A stretch of DNA of 64,000 nt from Cafeteria roenbergensis (Eukaryota > Sar > Bigyra > Bicosoecida > Cafeteriaceae): the NCBI GenBank assembly GCA_008330645.1, contig VLTN01000002.1, positions 744,001 to 808,000 of the forward strand, given 5' to 3'. Made by a program: the position numbers and the translations under genes. The first letter of the stretch is position 1. Every line of letters starts with the position of its first letter. A model generated the notes under the pieces. It worked only from the letters and a program-made list of their open reading frames with translations. It was not told where the DNA came from and did no database searches. Below, one piece after another: positions 63,805 to 64,000 of this stretch.

Positions 63805-64000
63805 TCAAAAGCCCTTGGCGGCACGTAGGAGCTCCTGCTCGGCGACCGTGACGTTGTACGACCGAGTGGACCAGCCCGGGCGGGTCTGGTACTGCCCCGG
63901 GCCGGGCAGCTCGCTGGGCCGAGAGGCGAACCGCGCTGAGCGGCTGAGGCGCGACGGCGACGAGCCCCTCGCGGCAGAGCTCGCCCGGCCACCGCGCGGC
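63805..64000 (-). CDS. PG-rich-repeat ciliary protein, C-terminal end
   Basis: The minus strand is open from the right edge to TGA at 63805-63807, giving the last 64 or so residues. They include LPGPGQYQTRPGWSTRSYNV followed by TVAEQELLRAAKGF. PGPGxY followed by a spaced SYN is the sperm-tail PG-rich (STPG/SHIPPO) repeat, found in proteins of axonemal microtubules. The remainder lies outside the window. It implies a flagellated cell. Only one repeat is visible, so the call is moderate. Confidence 0.65.
   Translation of the reverse strand, partial: PRGGRASSAARGSSPSRLSRSARFASRPSELPGPGQYQTRPGWSTRSYNVTVAEQELLRAAKGF

Overview
This window is dense, GC-rich nuclear DNA from a eukaryote. Twenty-six protein genes can be recognised, two of them cut by the window edges. 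The evidence for a eukaryote is about 39 spliceosomal introns (mostly 100-350 bp, nearly all starting GTGAG and ending CAG, with reading frames that rejoin exactly), monocistronic genes, and eukaryote-only proteins: a proteasome alpha subunit, GAR1, histone SLBP, ERCC1, PEX12, an ArfGAP, a cyclin-dependent-type kinase, DEPDC5/IML1 and the V-ATPase assembly factor PKR1. A partial PG-rich-repeat protein of the kind found in cilia suggests a flagellated cell. Very high GC, compact genes, short introns and long Ala/Ser/Gly/Pro-rich disordered tails fit a protist, for example a high-GC heterotrophic flagellate or alga. The exact lineage is inference; a bicosoecid stramenopile such as Cafeteria is one candidate. 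No operons, tRNA, rRNA, CRISPR arrays, transposons or virus-like elements were seen.

Layout. 1-5.2 kb: TatD-type nuclease (minus, partial) diverging from a 1541-residue disordered protein. 5.4-8.7 kb: three-exon class I/II aminotransferase, then a minus-strand membrane-anchored protein of unknown role. 8.8-15.8 kb: five-exon Kelch-BTB protein facing a U-box protein. 16.1-22.6 kb: GAR1, a five-exon membrane protein, PKR1, a 1.8 kb gene-poor T-depleted stretch, and an ankyrin protein. 23.0-28.0 kb: dimethylarginine dimethylaminohydrolase, a CDK-like kinase, ERCC1, COA5/PET191. 28.3-35.6 kb: ArfGAP, proteasome PSMA6, PEX12, a spermidine-synthase-type methyltransferase. 35.6-43.9 kb: acetyl-CoA acetyltransferase, SLBP, a RING ligase with MIB/HERC2 domains, a DUF2817 peptidase-like protein. 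44.2-45.3 kb: a mitochondrial-carrier-family protein. 45.6-61.9 kb: one uninterrupted 16.3 kb reading frame for a giant DEPDC5/IML1. 62.2-64.0 kb: a divergent cyclophilin and the end of a ciliary protein.

The genes do not form one pathway. They are mostly housekeeping genes arranged head-to-head and tail-to-tail. Ten head-to-head pairs share 100-440 bp between their start codons, which suggests bidirectional promoters.

The most unusual features are the giant intronless IML1; very short coding exons (7, 21 and several of 37 nt); tandem repeats inside introns; conserved-family members lacking expected key residues (ArfGAP arginine finger, PEX12 RING cysteines, several cyclophilin active-site residues, kinase DFG changed to DWG); and a T-depleted non-coding stretch near 20.4-21.0 kb. 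All coordinates of spliced genes were worked out by hand from splice signals and reading frame. No homology search was run.
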